Positions 1-9,856 are shown, counted from the stretch's first letter. The stretch: DNA of 33,071 bases from Ignavibacteriae bacterium HGW-Ignavibacteriae-4 (GCA_002839765.1 PGYR01000031.1:1-33071), one strand, 5' to 3'. Made by a program: numbers and translations. The notes: generated by a model not told the origin, from the sequence alone.

Positions 1-101
1 TTATCATAAGGAAGAGCTATTTCTTCTAGATCAAAATCAATAGAGAATCCTAATGAGAATGACAAAAAGAAAAAAAGTATTATTGTTTTTGTAGTTTTCA
101 T
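1..101 (-). CDS. Secreted protein, N-terminal fragment (runs off window edge)
   Basis: The frame opens with ATG at 101 and stays open to the window edge, giving 33 residues starting MKTTKTIILFFFLSFS. Seen: two lysines, a long Phe/Leu/Ile core and small residues near LGFS, which is a Sec signal peptide followed by an acidic start of a mature chain (DFDLEEIALPYD). It is divergent from uvrA with about 145 bases between the two starts. Nothing of the mature domain is visible, so function cannot be given. Confidence 0.6.
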   Translation of the reverse strand, partial: MKTTKTIILFFFLSFSLGFSIDFDLEEIALPYD

Positions 102-246
102 ACTTATATAGACACATGAACTGGAAAAACGTCTCAAAGAATTGCAAAATATATGAATTATTCTCATTTTCTTCGTTACTTTGTAGCAAAATAAATTGAC
201 CTTTTATCCATCTTTACATTTTTATCTTTCCCCGATTCCAAAGAAT

Positions 247-3039
247 ATGTCGAAAACGAAGAAGAAACAGAAAACCATAATCATTAAGAATGCAGCATTG
301 CATAACTTAAAGAACATAGATATAGAAATACCTCGCAATAAGCTAACAGTTATCACTGGGCTATCTGGCTCAGGGAAATCATCTCTTGCTTTCGATACGC
401 TCTACGCTGAGGGTCAACGTAGATTTGTGGAATCATTGTCTTCGTATGCAAGACAATTTTTGGAAAGAATGACCAAACCCGATGTAGATTTGATAGATGG
501 TTTACCGCCAGCTATAGCAATAGAGCAACACAAACCGAATAAAAATCCACGTTCAACCGTAGGTACTTCGACTGAGATTTATGATTATTTGCGATTGCTT
601 TATGGACGTATTGGCAAGACTTATGACCGTATAACTGGCAATTTGGTAAGGAAAGATACTGCCGAAACAGTATTCGAGAGCTTGAATTACTTGGCAGAAG
701 ATACAAAACTTTTGCTATCAGCTGAATTTAATTCTGCAATAACTCCAGAAGATTTATCCAACTACATAGAAAACGGATATTACAGATTACTGAACAAAGA
801 AAGTGAGTTAATTGACTTAGAATCTGACGGAATCCCAACTGACTTTGAGGCAGAGAATTACACTCTGCTTGTTGATAGATTAATATATAGAACAGACGAA
901 GAAAGTAAGACTAGATTAATTGACTCAATGGAAAAAGCTTTTTCTATTGGTGATGGTAGAATCAGGTTAATAGAGTTAAACGATAAGAAAGTACATCGCT
1001 TTAGCAATCACTACGAAGACCCAGAATCGGGTATAGAATATGGCGAACCAGATCCAAAGCTATTCTCTTTCAACAATCCACAGGGTGCATGCTACAAGTG
1101 CCAGGGATTTGGTAGAACTATAGAGATAGACGAGAATCTAGTGATTCCTGATAGATCGTTATCTATCGAAAAAGGAGCAATCGCAGCATTCAAAGGTGAG
1201 ACACATAGTAGTCATTTAGATGATTTGCTGGATATAGCTAATAAATATGAGATAGACACTGCTGCCCCTGTTGCAATGCTGTCAGATGACAAATATAAAC
1301 TCTTATGGGATGGAGCTGGTAAGTACATTGGAATAGATGGTTTTTTCAAGAAAATAGAAGAAAAACTTTATAAAGTACAAAACAGAGTAATGGTAAGCAG
1401 GTACAGGGGCTACACTACTTGTAAGGCATGTGGTGGTTCTCGTTTACGAACTAGCGCTAGACAAGTATTTATAAATGAGAAGAATGTTCCCGAATTAATT
1501 AATATGCCATTGTGGAAATTGAGAGACTTTATTTCGGGTTTAGAGCTAAACGATTACGAAAAACAAGTTGTCGGTCAAGTGAATGAAGAGATAATCTGGC
1601 GATTACAATTGCTAGTTGATATTGGATTGGGCTACTTGACGTTAGCAAGATTATCGCACACACTTTCAGGTGGTGAGGCGCAGAGAATAAGTCTTTCGAC
1701 TGCATTGGGTTCTTCGCTAGTTGGTACTCTTTATGTATTAGATGAGCCGTCAATTGGTTTGCATTCGACAGATACTAAGCGATTGATAGATATACTATAT
1801 AAGTTACGTAATCTTGGTAACACAATAGTTGTAGTTGAGCACGACCCAGAAGTAATAGCTGCAGCTGATAATGTAATTGATATGGGACCAGGCGCAGGTG
1901 AGAAAGGTGGTGAAATCGTATTCCACGGAACAGTGAAAGAACTGCTATCTAAAGGGAATACTCTTACTTCTGACTACATGAAAGGTATTAGAAAAATAGA
2001 AATTAGCAAAAAGAAAAGAGAAGGGAACGGAAAATCTGTAAAGATAATAAAGCCAAAAGAAAATAATCTTAAAATGGATGAAGTTGAGTTTCCACTCAAT
2101 AAATTAGTACTAATCACAGGAGTTTCTGGCTCTGGTAAAAGTACACTAGTACACGATATACTATACGCTGGTGTAAAAAGATACCGTGGTGGTTACAAAG
2201 ATAAGATTGGTAAATACCAATCTATAATTGGTGTCGAGCATGTTGATAATATAGAATTGGTTGATCAATCTGCAATAGGTAAATCATCTCGTTCCACACC
2301 TGCAACTTACACTAAGGTATTCGACCATATCAGGGATTTATATTCTGGTTTGCAAGAAGCAAAGCAGTTGGGCTGGAAACCGGGTTATTTATCATTCAAT
2401 GTAGCTGGTGGTAGATGTGATACATGCGATGGACAAGGATATATAATAGAGGATATGCAATTCCTCCCAGATGTTAGATTAGAATGCGAAGCATGCAACG
2501 GCACACGATATAAACGAGAAATTAGAAACCTAGAATACAAAGGCAAATCAATAGTTGATGTACTTGATATGACTGTCTCGGAAGCGAAAGATTTCTTCGG
2601 AGACCACAAATACATACAACCAAAACTACAGATACTAGCCGACGTAGGATTAGACTATCTGAAATTAGGGCAAGCATCTACTGAACTATCTGGTGGAGAA
2701 GCACAAAGAATTAAACTAGCTGGACATTTAGAAACAAAGTCTAATTTGAAAACAATGTTTATATTCGATGAACCAACTACAGGGTTACATCTTCACGATA
2801 TTTCAAAGTTAATGACTTGTTTTAGTAAACTATTAGACGAAGGTCACTCTGTAATAATAATAGAACATAATACAGAATTGATAGCAGCAGCCGACCATAT
2901 AATTGACTTAGGTCCTGGTGCGGGGTATTTAGGTGGTGAGGTTGTAGTTACTGGGACACCAGAAGAAGTTGCTAAGCATAAAGATTCGCTAACTGCTCAG
3001 TCCCTAAAAAAATACTTTGAGTTCTATTACAAGAACTAA
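247..3039 (+). CDS. uvrA: Excinuclease ABC subunit A
   Basis: UvrA is the damage-sensing ATPase of nucleotide excision repair and loads UvrB on DNA. Seen from the ATG at 247 (930 aa): Walker A GLSGSGKS at 38-45, zinc cysteines C282/C285 and C392/C395, ABC signature LSGGEAQR at about 473, second Walker [10 protein letters not shown] at about 625, second zinc module C724/C727 and C747/C750, second signature at about 814, and two DEP-type Walker B motifs. The frame could extend to a TTG at 196, but that adds 17 residues unlike the family; MSKTKKKQK is the natural start. The UvrB-binding insertion is present, so this is not the short UvrA2 type. The CPxCG usually preceding the first LFSFN motif in E. 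coli UvrA is absent (acidic NHYEDPESG instead). Tail-to-tail overlap of 4 bases with the next gene. Confidence 0.97.
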   Translation: MSKTKKKQKTIIIKNAALHNLKNIDIEIPRNKLTVITGLSGSGKSSLAFDTLYAEGQRRFVESLSSYARQFLERMTKPDVDLIDGLPPAIAIEQHKPNKNPRSTVGTSTEIYDYLRLLYGRIGKTYDRITGNLVRKDTAETVFESLNYLAEDTKLLLSAEFNSAITPEDLSNYIENGYYRLLNKESELIDLESDGIPTDFEAENYTLLVDRLIYRTDEESKTRLIDSMEKAFSIGDGRIRLIELNDKKVHRFSNHYEDPESGIEYGEPDPKLFSFNNPQGACYKCQGFGRTIEIDENLVIPDRSLSIEKGAIAAFKGETHSSHLDDLLDIANKYEIDTAAPVAMLSDDKYKLLWDGAGKYIGIDGFFKKIEEKLYKVQNRVMVSRYRGYTTCKACGGSRLRTSARQVFINEKNVPELINMPLWKLRDFISGLELNDYEKQVVGQVNEEIIWRLQLLVDIGLGYLTLARLSHTLSGGEAQRISLSTALGSSLVGTLYVLDEPSIGLHSTDTKRLIDILYKLRNLGNTIVVVEHDPEVIAAADNVIDMGPGAGEKGGEIVFHGTVKELLSKGNTLTSDYMKGIRKIEISKKKREGNGKSVKIIKPKENNLKMDEVEFPLNKLVLITGVSGSGKSTLVHDILYAGVKRYRGGYKDKIGKYQSIIGVEHVDNIELVDQSAIGKSSRSTPATYTKVFDHIRDLYSGLQEAKQLGWKPGYLSFNVAGGRCDTCDGQGYIIEDMQFLPDVRLECEACNGTRYKREIRNLEYKGKSIVDVLDMTVSEAKDFFGDHKYIQPKLQILADVGLDYLKLGQASTELSGGEAQRIKLAGHLETKSNLKTMFIFDEPTTGLHLHDISKLMTCFSKLLDEGHSVIIIEHNTELIAAADHIIDLGPGAGYLGGEVVVTGTPEEVAKHKDSLTAQSLKKYFEFYYKN

Positions 3040-3479
3040 AATGTCATTTTAATTTCAACTCGGCGATTCAAAGCTAAGCTATTCTCATCATTTTGACTGG
3101 CTATTGGCTCTGAAGCACCTTTGTTGAATATTTTCAATCTATCAGCAGATATGCCCTTTTTCTTTACATATTCTGCTACATTGTTTGCTCTTCCAATTGC
3201 TCTTTTCAGATTAGTTTCTGAATCCGCAGTATTATCTGAGTGACCAGTAATCATAAGGTAATAATCTTTATTGTTCTGCATTTCCACGACAACATAATCA
3301 AGGAATTCTGTTAATCTAGGCGATAACTCAACAGTTTCAGCTTTTTCGAATGAGAATTCATAGTTAACATGAGGCATAACGTGGATATAATTGCCTTTCT
3401 GACTCTTACATGACATTAATCCAAGCATAAATAGCAATGTTATGAAGGATAATATTCTTATATTTTGTAACTTATTCAT
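3036..3479 (-). CDS. OmpA-family peptidoglycan-binding lipoprotein
   Basis: The protein has 147 aa. Residues 1-24 form a lipoprotein signal peptide ending in the lipobox LMSC, so the mature chain should start at a lipidated Cys24. The C-terminal half is an OmpA_C domain: TGHSDN, then RAIGRANNVAEYVKKKGI, then NRRVEIKM at the end. In this family the conserved Asp and Arg bind the diaminopimelate of peptidoglycan. The region between is short, so this is a Pal-like small anchor rather than a full OmpA with a barrel. It likely tethers the outer membrane to the wall. The gene is divergent from the propeller gene at 3520, with a 40-base gap between starts. Domain call is firm; the specific role is inferred. 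Confidence 0.9.
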   Translation of the reverse strand: MNKLQNIRILSFITLLFMLGLMSCKSQKGNYIHVMPHVNYEFSFEKAETVELSPRLTEFLDYVVVEMQNNKDYYLMITGHSDNTADSETNLKRAIGRANNVAEYVKKKGISADRLKIFNKGASEPIASQNDENSLALNRRVEIKMTF

Positions 3480-3481
3480 AG

Positions 3482-3520
3482 TATTTTTGTTTTTATTGGT
3501 ATTAAATCAGTACAAATTTA
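3482..3520. promoter_or_regulatory. Candidate divergent -7 boxes
   Basis: The 40-base gap between the OmpA-like gene and the propeller gene contains TATTTTTG (3482-3489, plus strand) and TAAATTTG (3520-3513, minus strand). Both match the Bacteroidota -7 form TAnnTTTG and lie a plausible distance before each start. I see no well-spaced -33 TTTG for either, and such octamers are common in AT-rich DNA. Confidence 0.25.
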
Positions 3521-5352
3521 TGATTCGAATTCTAATTATTATAATATTATACGTATTTGTTCCATATTTGGTTGAATCTCAGCCTATAAATATGGTAGAA
3601 AGAGAACTTAGGTATCACCCAGATTCATTGATGAATAGGTATAACCGAGGAGAATTAGATTTATCAAATCAAATTAAAGAAAGAAAGCTCAACAACGAAA
3701 TTATGGATTTAGATAATTCAAAGCTTTCTGATATTAGAGATTATGAAGTTGAGTCTGAAGTTCATGCAGCTATTAATCCCATAGATTCGAATAATATAAT
3801 AATCTCCCCTATTTTTCAAAATGATGATCCAAAAAATCCACAACTTTTTTGTAGCATTTACTATACCACGAACGCTGGTTTGAGTTGGAAAATGAGCAAC
3901 TATAGAACAAATCCTATTGGATATAAAAATGTAATGATCCTAGGTGGTGGTGATCCCGTATTAACATATAATTACAAAGGCAGAGCATATTTGACTTGGC
4001 TAAGCCTTTTCCAAACTACTAATGGTATAGTACATACTGGATTACTTTGGGCATATTCTGATGATGGTGGGCGTAATTGGATAGAACCAGAAGAACCATA
4101 CATCGCACATTTCGAAAACACTACAAATATCAATTTATTAAAAATGGCTGATAAACAATGGGTTACAGTAAACAAAAATAATGATATTTTTGTTTCTTAT
4201 ACTTATTTGGAAGGAAATAATGGCGGCCAAACTACTGCGATATATGTTGCTAAATTACCAAGTGGTAAAAATAAATTCGAATCTCCAGTAAAGGTTAGCA
4301 ACCAATTATCTACATTTACACAATTTAGTACTATCACCGTTGATGAAAGACAGGATTTACATGTAATGCATTTAGAACTTTTTAGAAGTAATGAAATGCT
4401 TTTAGTACATTCCAAATCAACAGACAATGGTAAATCATTCAATCTAGATAGTTATGTGAGTAATCTAACAATGCCACAATCTATACTCGATCAATCCGGT
4501 ACGAAAGATACAATTGTAGGAATAACTACAAGAAGATTATACCCTGCTCCACTCATAGTAGCTGACAATAGACAAACAAGTAAATACAAGAATAATCTAT
4601 ATGCTGTATGGAATGCAAATGGAATAAGTAGAAATGTTGGAAAGAAAATGGATATTTATTTCTCGCGCTCTACTGATGGAGGTAAGCAATGGGAGAAAGC
4701 TAAAATATTGAATAGGGAAAATAATAGCAGGGCCGTGTCTCAATATTACCCTAGCTTAGCTGTAAATAAGAATGGCGTCATAGCTATAAGTTATTATGAT
4801 CGAAATGACGATGTTAATTTTGACATTCATACTGACTATGTTATCCAATTCTCTTATGATGGTGGACTATCATTTACTGAACCAAGAAAGATAAATACAA
4901 TACCTACAGACTTCAGAGATGTTGGAATTAATAATGGCTTGTTTGGAATTGGAGAATACAATATGCTTATCTTCCAAGATGAGCAAGCTATACCTGTTTG
5001 GGCTGACGGAAGAGAAGGTGATGGAAAAGTACGAATATATACTACTCGCACTAATCAAGACACAAATGGAATCGAAGTTCTTTATTCGCTGGAATCTACA
5101 AATAGAATAACAAATGCCTACTTTGAGAATTTATCAGTATTGATAATAGAAAAACTATTCACAAAAGAATCAAGCTACCACTATGAGCTTTACGATTTAG
5201 AAGGAAACTTAAAATTTGAAACTGATGTAGCAGATGCAGATAAAGGTATGTCAACTGATAGAATTGATATAGACCATTTAGCTACAGGCGTTTACTTCGT
5301 TCGTTTAAAGACTAACAATGGCTATTCAGTTGCAAAATTTATCAAGAATTAA
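3520..5352 (+). CDS. Secreted sialidase-like Asp-box propeller protein with T9SS tail
   Basis: The start chosen is ATG 3520 (610 aa), which begins a clean signal peptide [20 protein letters not shown]; a longer frame from 3442 would run into the divergent gene. Seen: five Asp-box motifs of the form S/T-x-D-x-G-x-x-W/F ([32 protein letters not shown] and SYDGGLSF, at roughly 116, 180, 300, 384 and 445), typical of a BNR/sialidase beta-propeller. The last 75 residues are a T9SS type A sorting domain ([15 protein letters not shown], then [15 protein letters not shown] and a Lys-rich end). Asp boxes are structural, so sialidase activity is not implied; I do not see a convincing catalytic arginine triad. 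It probably acts at the cell surface. The 3' end overlaps uvrB by 11 bases, convergently. Confidence 0.88.
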   Translation: MIRILIIIILYVFVPYLVESQPINMVERELRYHPDSLMNRYNRGELDLSNQIKERKLNNEIMDLDNSKLSDIRDYEVESEVHAAINPIDSNNIIISPIFQNDDPKNPQLFCSIYYTTNAGLSWKMSNYRTNPIGYKNVMILGGGDPVLTYNYKGRAYLTWLSLFQTTNGIVHTGLLWAYSDDGGRNWIEPEEPYIAHFENTTNINLLKMADKQWVTVNKNNDIFVSYTYLEGNNGGQTTAIYVAKLPSGKNKFESPVKVSNQLSTFTQFSTITVDERQDLHVMHLELFRSNEMLLVHSKSTDNGKSFNLDSYVSNLTMPQSILDQSGTKDTIVGITTRRLYPAPLIVADNRQTSKYKNNLYAVWNANGISRNVGKKMDIYFSRSTDGGKQWEKAKILNRENNSRAVSQYYPSLAVNKNGVIAISYYDRNDDVNFDIHTDYVIQFSYDGGLSFTEPRKINTIPTDFRDVGINNGLFGIGEYNMLIFQDEQAIPVWADGREGDGKVRIYTTRTNQDTNGIEVLYSLESTNRITNAYFENLSVLIIEKLFTKESSYHYELYDLEGNLKFETDVADADKGMSTDRIDIDHLATGVYFVRLKTNNGYSVAKFIKN

Positions 5353-7375
5353 TAGCTTCATCTGCTTTTATCCGAGCAATTTCATCTCGTAAATTAGCAG
5401 CTCTTTCAAAATCAAGATTTATTGCTGCTTTCTTCATTTCTACAAACATTTGCTCAAGCAAATCTTCTTTTTGGTCTTCTGACATATAAGCTATTGTTGG
5501 CTCAGCAGCAATTTGCTTCAGATTTTCTTTCACTGCCATTCTACCCTTTCTAGCTTTTTGCACATCTGCAACTGAAGTAGATTCAAGAATCTCTTCAAGA
5601 GATTTATAAATAGTTTTAGGGTCAATGCCGTGCTTCTCATTATAAGCTGTTTGTATTTCTCTACGTCTATTTGTTTCGTCTATTAGTACTTTCATAGCTT
5701 TAGTCACTCTATCAGCATAGAGTATAACTAAACCATTAACGTTACGAGCAGTTCTACCAGCAGTTTGAAGTAATGCACTAGCTGAACGCAAGAATCCCTC
5801 TTTATCAGCATCTAAAATAGCTACAAGCGACACTTCTGGCATATCTAATCCCTCTCTTAGTAAGTTTACACCTACTAAAACATCATATTCACCAAGACGG
5901 AAATCACGAATAATCTCAACCCTTTCTAGTGAGTCAATATCAGAGTGAATATATGCAACTTTGATATCCAAATTGAACAAGTAATCTGATAAATCCTCTG
6001 ACATTCTTTTCGTAAGAGTTGTTACCAATACACGTTCATTCTTCATAATTCTAATTCTAATTTCACCCACCAAATCATCTATTTGCGTAGCTATAGGTCT
6101 AACTGATATTAGTGGGTCTAGCAAGCCTGTAGGACGGATAATTTGCTCTACGAATACACCTTCTGATTGCTCTAACTCATAATCAGATGGAGTTGCACTC
6201 ACGTATATTGTCTGTTTCGTAGTATTTCTGAATTCATCAAATTGTAATGGTCTATTCTCAAGTGCTGAAGGTAAACGAAAACCGTGCTCAACGAGCGTAG
6301 TCTTACGCTTTTTATCGCCGCTGTACATCGCTTTTATCTGTGGGACTGAAATATGACTTTCATCTATTATCGTAAGGAAATCATCAGGGAAATAGTCTAT
6401 CAAACAAGTTGGCTTATCACCAAAAGTTCTTCCCGACATGTGCATAGAATAATTCTCAATTCCCGAGCAATAGCCAACTTCTTTCATCATTTCCAAGTCG
6501 AATAAAGTACGTTGTTCTAATCTTAGAGCTTCTACTAATTTGTCTTCAGCTCTAAGTACTTTCAATCTCTCATAAAGCTCATCTTTGATATCGGTCATTG
6601 CCTTTATCAACTGATTTTCGTTGGTTACGAATAGCTTTGCAGGATATATAGTAGTCAAGTCTTCTTTACCCGTTACTTTACCAGTTGTGGCATCAATGTA
6701 GAATATATTCTCAATTTCATCACCGAATAACTCTATTCTTATTCCTTCTTTTACTTGAGAGGCAGGGATTAAGTCAATTACATCTCCCCTTACTCGGAAA
6801 GTACCACGTTTGAAATCGAAATCATTTCTTTCAAAGTATAATTCTTGTAGCTTATAAAGCAACTGTTTTCTAGTTATTTTTTGACCGACTTTTATAGGGA
6901 AAAGTAGGTCTTTGAAATCACTTTTCTGACCAATACCATATATACAACTTACTGAAGCAACTACAATCACGTCTCGTCTCTCTTCTACAAGAGAGCTAGT
7001 TGCACGAAGACGAAGTCTATCAATCTCGTCATTTATTGAGAAGTCTTTTTCAATATATGTATCAGAAGAAGCAACATAAGCTTCGGGTTGATAGTAGTCA
7101 TAGTATGATATAAAATACTCAACCGAGTTATTAGGGAAAAAACCTTTCAACTCGCTATATAGCTGAGCCGCCAAAGTCTTGTTAGGTGAAATAACCAAAG
7201 TTGGTTTTTGAACTCTTTCTATAACATTAGAAATAGTAAAAGTCTTACCAGAACCAGTTATACCAAGCAAAACCTGATCGCGGTCTCCCCTTTCCAAACC
7301 TTCTGTAAGCTCGTTTATTGCTGTAGGTTGGTCACCAGCTGGTTTGTAATTCGATACTAATTGAAATTTTCCCAT
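5342..7375 (-). CDS. uvrB: Excinuclease ABC subunit B
   Basis: UvrB is the helicase-like core of nucleotide excision repair: it takes over the lesion from UvrA and recruits UvrC. At 677 aa it is full length. Seen: N-terminal [17 protein letters not shown], Walker A GITGSGKT near 39-46, the beta-hairpin region with [11 protein letters not shown] near 93, Walker B DESH ([12 protein letters not shown] near 340), motif [18 protein letters not shown], motif QTAGRTARN, and a C-terminal UVR domain ([21 protein letters not shown], residues split here only by position 635-670) that binds UvrC. It is the third gene of a leftward cluster cutA-radC-uvrB, with 54 bases between radC and uvrB. uvrA lies nearby on the other strand, while uvrC is not in the window. 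Confidence 0.98.
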   Translation of the reverse strand: MGKFQLVSNYKPAGDQPTAINELTEGLERGDRDQVLLGITGSGKTFTISNVIERVQKPTLVISPNKTLAAQLYSELKGFFPNNSVEYFISYYDYYQPEAYVASSDTYIEKDFSINDEIDRLRLRATSSLVEERRDVIVVASVSCIYGIGQKSDFKDLLFPIKVGQKITRKQLLYKLQELYFERNDFDFKRGTFRVRGDVIDLIPASQVKEGIRIELFGDEIENIFYIDATTGKVTGKEDLTTIYPAKLFVTNENQLIKAMTDIKDELYERLKVLRAEDKLVEALRLEQRTLFDLEMMKEVGYCSGIENYSMHMSGRTFGDKPTCLIDYFPDDFLTIIDESHISVPQIKAMYSGDKKRKTTLVEHGFRLPSALENRPLQFDEFRNTTKQTIYVSATPSDYELEQSEGVFVEQIIRPTGLLDPLISVRPIATQIDDLVGEIRIRIMKNERVLVTTLTKRMSEDLSDYLFNLDIKVAYIHSDIDSLERVEIIRDFRLGEYDVLVGVNLLREGLDMPEVSLVAILDADKEGFLRSASALLQTAGRTARNVNGLVILYADRVTKAMKVLIDETNRRREIQTAYNEKHGIDPKTIYKSLEEILESTSVADVQKARKGRMAVKENLKQIAAEPTIAYMSEDQKEDLLEQMFVEMKKAAINLDFERAANLRDEIARIKADEAINS

Positions 7376-7429
7376 TTACGCTTTTTTGTGTATTTTTATA
7401 AGTGAATTTATGACGATTATAGTTACCGT

Positions 7430-8146
7430 TTAGGGTATAAGTCCTTGCGTCCTGAAACTATAAAAACTGTTTCCTGCTATTATTAGATGGTCTAGAATAC
7501 GAATATCCATTATCTTCCCGGCTTCTATTAGCTGATTAGTGATAGCAATATCCTCTTTCGAAGGTGCATTATTACCACTCGGATGATTATGAACTAATAT
7601 AATTGCATTAGCAGAAACACTAACCGCAGTTTTGAATACTTCTCTCGGATGTACCAAACTAGCGTTAAGTGTGCCACTCGTTATTTGCTTCTCTTTTATT
7701 ATCTTATTCGCTGTTGATAGATAAACTGCATAGAACTTCTCTACAGTTTCCGAAGCTAATTTATGTACAAAGTACTTACCAATTTTTTCAGGTGAAGTTA
7801 TCTTATCTTGGATATTCAGGTCAGCTATTTTTATACGCTTGCCTAACTCAAAAGCGGCAGCCAATATAGTTGCCTTTGCATCGCCAATACCATCAAGTAC
7901 TTTGAAGCTCTCTATTTCACATTTTGTCAGTTCGAATAAATTGCCATCGTGATTAGCTAAAAGCTCACGAGCTAAATCAACAGCAGATTTGTTCCTTGTA
8001 CCATTATTGATTAGTATAGCTATCAACTCTGCATCCGTAAGCGTCTCTGGCCCGAAAGCCAATAGCTTTTCTCTTGGTCTTTCGTCTTCGTTTCTTTTGT
8101 TTATTGGTACGAACTCTTTCAATTCTTCAGCGCTCCCACTAACCAA
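7430..8146 (-). CDS. radC: RadC-family JAMM/MPN domain protein
   Basis: RadC (UPF0758) has an N-terminal helix-hairpin-helix and a C-terminal JAMM metalloprotease-like domain. Seen: the family start motif RPREKLLAFGPETLTDAELI, the HhH segment VLDGIGDAKA, and the JAMM motif HNHPSGNNAPSKED, which supplies the two metal His and the Asp. No ATG exists in the right place. The frame permits TTG at 8146 or TTG at 8122; the latter overlaps the cutA stop as TTGA and gives the usual roughly 12 residues before RPREK, so translation coupled to cutA from 8122 is equally or more likely. The old DNA-repair assignment of RadC is not supported in later work; its cellular role is unclear. Confidence 0.93.
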   Translation of the reverse strand: MVSGSAEELKEFVPINKRNEDERPREKLLAFGPETLTDAELIAILINNGTRNKSAVDLARELLANHDGNLFELTKCEIESFKVLDGIGDAKATILAAAFELGKRIKIADLNIQDKITSPEKIGKYFVHKLASETVEKFYAVYLSTANKIIKEKQITSGTLNASLVHPREVFKTAVSVSANAIILVHNHPSGNNAPSKEDIAITNQLIEAGKIMDIRILDHLIIAGNSFYSFRTQGLIP

Positions 8147-8448
8147 TCATAGTATTTGCCATTAGATGCAGGAACATCAATCTGAATAATCTCTGGAGTA
8201 TCAAAAGGATGAATCTCTAATATCATCTCTTCAGTTTGTTCTCTATATTCTCTTAAAGTTTTTATTATCATCGTAATTTCCGTCTCCTCCTCTATAGCTC
8301 CCTCCCACTCGTAGATTGAGGTCACACCAGAGAATAAATTAACACAGGCAGCCAACTTTTCTTTTACAAGTTTGTGAGCTATTTGTTTTGCATTATCTAT
8401 ATTTGGAGTATTACAAATTAGAATGATGAAATTTTCTGTTTTTATCAT
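8119..8448 (-). CDS. cutA: CutA1-family divalent cation tolerance protein
   Basis: The protein has 109 aa from ATG 8448; a TTG six bases upstream is possible but needless. Seen: the family pattern KLVKEKLAACVNLFSGVTSIY (by position 24-44), then WEGAIEEETEITMIIKT, then HPFDTPEIIQIDV and a C-terminal WLVGAL. CutA1 forms very stable cytoplasmic trimers with a ferredoxin-like fold, and its physiological role is not settled in spite of the copper-tolerance name. It is the first gene of the cutA-radC-uvrB cluster, and its end overlaps the start of radC. It is divergent from the small membrane-protein gene at 8489, with 40 bases between. Confidence 0.94.
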   Translation of the reverse strand: MIKTENFIILICNTPNIDNAKQIAHKLVKEKLAACVNLFSGVTSIYEWEGAIEEETEITMIIKTLREYREQTEEMILEIHPFDTPEIIQIDVPASNGKYYDWLVGALKN

Positions 8449-8488
8449 TTTCAATTGTTGGTTTTTTCAGACTTTAAAGTTAAACAAA

Positions 8489-8764
8489 ATGATAGAAATA
8501 ATAATATTTGAATTGCATTTATTAGGTGCTTTATTCGCTTTTACTAAAAGCTGGCAAGAAGGTGGATTGAAAGATGGACTTATGGCAGTGGCTATTGTCT
8601 TGCTTTTCTTCACTGTGGGATGGGCTATTACTGGTACAGTGGCGTCTCTTATATATCCAGATAGTTGGAATACTATCTACTTCACACAAGATACACTATC
8701 ACTAATATTTCTTCTTATACCAGAGGTATTATTCTATAAGTACTATTTTTTGGGGAAGGATTAG
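8489..8764 (+). CDS. Small multi-pass membrane protein, function unknown
   Basis: The start chosen is ATG 8489 (91 aa), since the upstream part of the frame overlaps cutA. The chain has three hydrophobic stretches: residues 2-18 (IEIIIFELHLLGALFAF), 31-54 (LMAVAIVLLFFTVGWAITGTVASL by position) and 68-84 (TLSLIFLLIPEVLFYKY). The loops contain SWQEGGLKDG and YPDSWNT. No known motif is recognised. The codon pattern and the clean membrane profile support a real gene. It stands alone between cutA and the toxin-antitoxin pair. Confidence 0.7.
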   Translation: MIEIIIFELHLLGALFAFTKSWQEGGLKDGLMAVAIVLLFFTVGWAITGTVASLIYPDSWNTIYFTQDTLSLIFLLIPEVLFYKYYFLGKD

Positions 8765-8792
8765 AGGGGTGGGGATTAGTATTCGAAATGTC

Positions 8793-9068
8793 CTAAAGGA
8801 AATTTTGTTTAGAATGAATTATATTCAATATAGATATATCTTCTTCTATTAAATAAACTACTCTATACGGTTTGATAATTATTTCTCTAATTTTTTCATT
8901 ATTTAGCTCAGGAACTATTCTACCAGAATTGGAGAATGATTCCAATTCTTTAATTCTGATTAAAATTCTATCTATAAATCGATCTGCATACGTGATTGAA
9001 TCTTGAGAAATATAGGCATGTATGCTTACTAATTTTTCTTGTGCAAGTTTAGTGAACTTTATTTGCAT
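8793..9068 (-). CDS. ParE/RelE-family toxin of a toxin-antitoxin pair
   Basis: The protein has 91 aa. Seen: KFTKLAQEKLVSIHAYIS at the N terminus, a middle helix ending in SGRIVPEL, then IREIIIKPYRVVYLIEED and a C-terminal VIHSK-like end (ILNIIHSKQNF). This order matches ParE/RelE superfamily toxins (GRxVPE, RE, YRxxY, H near the end). Family members either inhibit gyrase (ParE) or cleave mRNA (RelE); the sequence alone does not decide between the two, though the GR(I/V)VPE-REI spacing is more like ParE. Its ATG lies inside the end of the antitoxin gene (20-base overlap), so the two are translationally coupled. Confidence 0.9.
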   Translation of the reverse strand: MQIKFTKLAQEKLVSIHAYISQDSITYADRFIDRILIRIKELESFSNSGRIVPELNNEKIREIIIKPYRVVYLIEEDISILNIIHSKQNFL

Positions 9069-9234
9069 TGAAGTTCTCTTTTACTTCTTCAAAACTAATA
9101 ACTTCATTCTTTTCAACTTGTGAAATCCCTTCTTCAATCGATTGGATAACATATATCTGATACATTACATCATCCCAATTTGAATTATCATCTATATTTT
9201 CAATAATTTTATTTAGTTGTTCTTTTATTTTCAT
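9049..9234 (-). CDS. Antitoxin partner of the ParE/RelE toxin
   Basis: The protein has 61 aa. Acidic and helical, it contains DDVMYQIYVIQSIEEGISQV followed by VISFEEVKE. This resembles short antitoxins whose C terminus reads as IxYxLYVxxxIExGLxxxExGxxxSHEEVK, usually encoded just before RelE/ParE toxins. No clear DNA-binding domain is visible in such a short chain, so autoregulation is uncertain. It precedes the toxin with a 20-base overlap, the classical antitoxin-first order. A small inverted repeat lies 22 bases upstream. Confidence 0.85.
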   Translation of the reverse strand: MKIKEQLNKIIENIDDNSNWDDVMYQIYVIQSIEEGISQVEKNEVISFEEVKENFNANKVH

Positions 9235-9255
9235 TTCTCAATTCCTTTTTTAATT

Positions 9256-9270
9256 ATTAACGAAATTAAT
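9256..9270. promoter_or_regulatory. Inverted repeat upstream of antitoxin gene
   Basis: ATTAA-CGAAA-TTAAT, a 5-bp inverted repeat with a 5-base centre, lies just before the antitoxin start. It is followed on the upstream side by an AT alternation (atatatatat). It could be an operator for the pair, but such short AT palindromes occur by chance in this composition. Confidence 0.2.
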
Positions 9271-9346
9271 ATATATATATTATTATGGGTTATAGTCTTA
9301 CATTTATTTCATCACCCCCCCATTTTGAAAAGTCGTGAATCTTTAT

Positions 9347-9376
9347 CTATCACTGTTCTTACGTTTCCTAAGTGGT
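9347..9376 (-). pseudogene. Displaced Rhs core fragment (HLGNVRTVI), 30-bp perfect copy
   Basis: These 30 bases are identical to 11399-11428 in the Rhs-type gene, where they encode DHLGNVRTVI. Read leftward the frame gives HLGNVRTVIDKDSRLFKMGG and then a stop at 9312-9314, so the fragment is a broken relic. The core is interrupted on its 5' side by the DUF559 unit whose end begins about 5 bases away. Short displaced core pieces downstream of an Rhs tip are a known mark of tip replacement. Confidence 0.75.
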
Positions 9377-9380
9377 GAAA

Positions 9381-9432
9381 ATTCCCCTTTTTTTAAAAAG
9401 GGGTGGCTCCCGCTATAAGCGGGAGACGGGGT
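9381..9432 (+). repeat. Left terminal inverted repeat with two hairpins
   Basis: It holds CCCCTTTTT-TT-AAAAAGGGG (9384-9403) and a perfect 8-bp stem CTCCCGCT-ATA-AGCGGGAG (9407-9425). The outer ATTCCCC and the blocks GGGGTGG and ACGGGGT recur at the right end. Confidence 0.65.
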
Positions 9433-9434
9433 AT

Positions 9435-9830
9435 TTACATATCCACAAACTCTGTTATTATCCGATTTTTCAAATCTAATATTACACTATCCAAATCAAA
9501 CTTTACTTCCAAATCAGTATATCTTATAACTGTAAGCCCATAACTTCTTAGATAGTTGTCTCTTGCTAAATCATCATCCAATTTTTCGTTGTGGCTAATG
9601 CCATCTATCTCAATTACAATTCCAAGTTTTTTAATATAAAAATCAACTATGTAATTTCCAATTATTTTTTGTCTATCGAAATCCAAATCGAATATTTTCT
9701 TTTGTTTTACTTGATTCCAAAATAACACTTCGGAGAGTATTCCTTGTTTGCGTAGCTCTTTTGCCCTTTGTTTTAGTTGAGGATTTGTTGGTAGATTTAG
9801 TATTCTTGGTTTGAATTTATAGTTGCTCAT
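9435..9830 (-). CDS. DUF559 / Vsr-like endonuclease domain protein
   Basis: The start chosen is ATG 9830 (131 aa, MSNYKFKPRILNLP), because the longer frame begins in the repeat end. Seen: KELRKQGILSEVLFWNQVK, FDRQKIIGNYIVDFYIKK, LGIVIEIDG, and RDNYLRSYGLTVIRY with a following acidic helix. This is the DUF559 fold, a PD-(D/E)xK nuclease relative of the Vsr mismatch endonuclease; the Asp of IVDFY and the Glu/Asp of IEIDG are the expected metal ligands. The gene is alone between inverted repeats and its stop lies 2 bases from the left repeat. It is probably the cargo or the driver of the small unit. Activity and target are unknown. Confidence 0.88.
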   Translation of the reverse strand: MSNYKFKPRILNLPTNPQLKQRAKELRKQGILSEVLFWNQVKQKKIFDLDFDRQKIIGNYIVDFYIKKLGIVIEIDGISHNEKLDDDLARDNYLRSYGLTVIRYTDLEVKFDLDSVILDLKNRIITEFVDM

Positions 9831-9856
9831 ATTGTTTTGGAATTTATTAATTAAAC

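Noticed and set aside
3442-3519. N-terminal extension of the propeller protein to an ATG at 3442
   Set aside because: It would overlap the divergent OmpA-like gene and would put a second hydrophobic stretch before a clean signal peptide that starts at 3520.
3520-5352. Assignment as an active sialidase
   Set aside because: Only Asp boxes, which are structural, are visible; no arginine triad or nucleophile Tyr/Glu pair could be placed with confidence.
9384-9403. CCCCTTTTTTTAAAAAGGGG as an ordinary terminator
   Set aside because: It is matched by an inverted counterpart at 9881-9908 with the same outer and inner blocks, so it is better explained as an element end, though it may also stop transcription.
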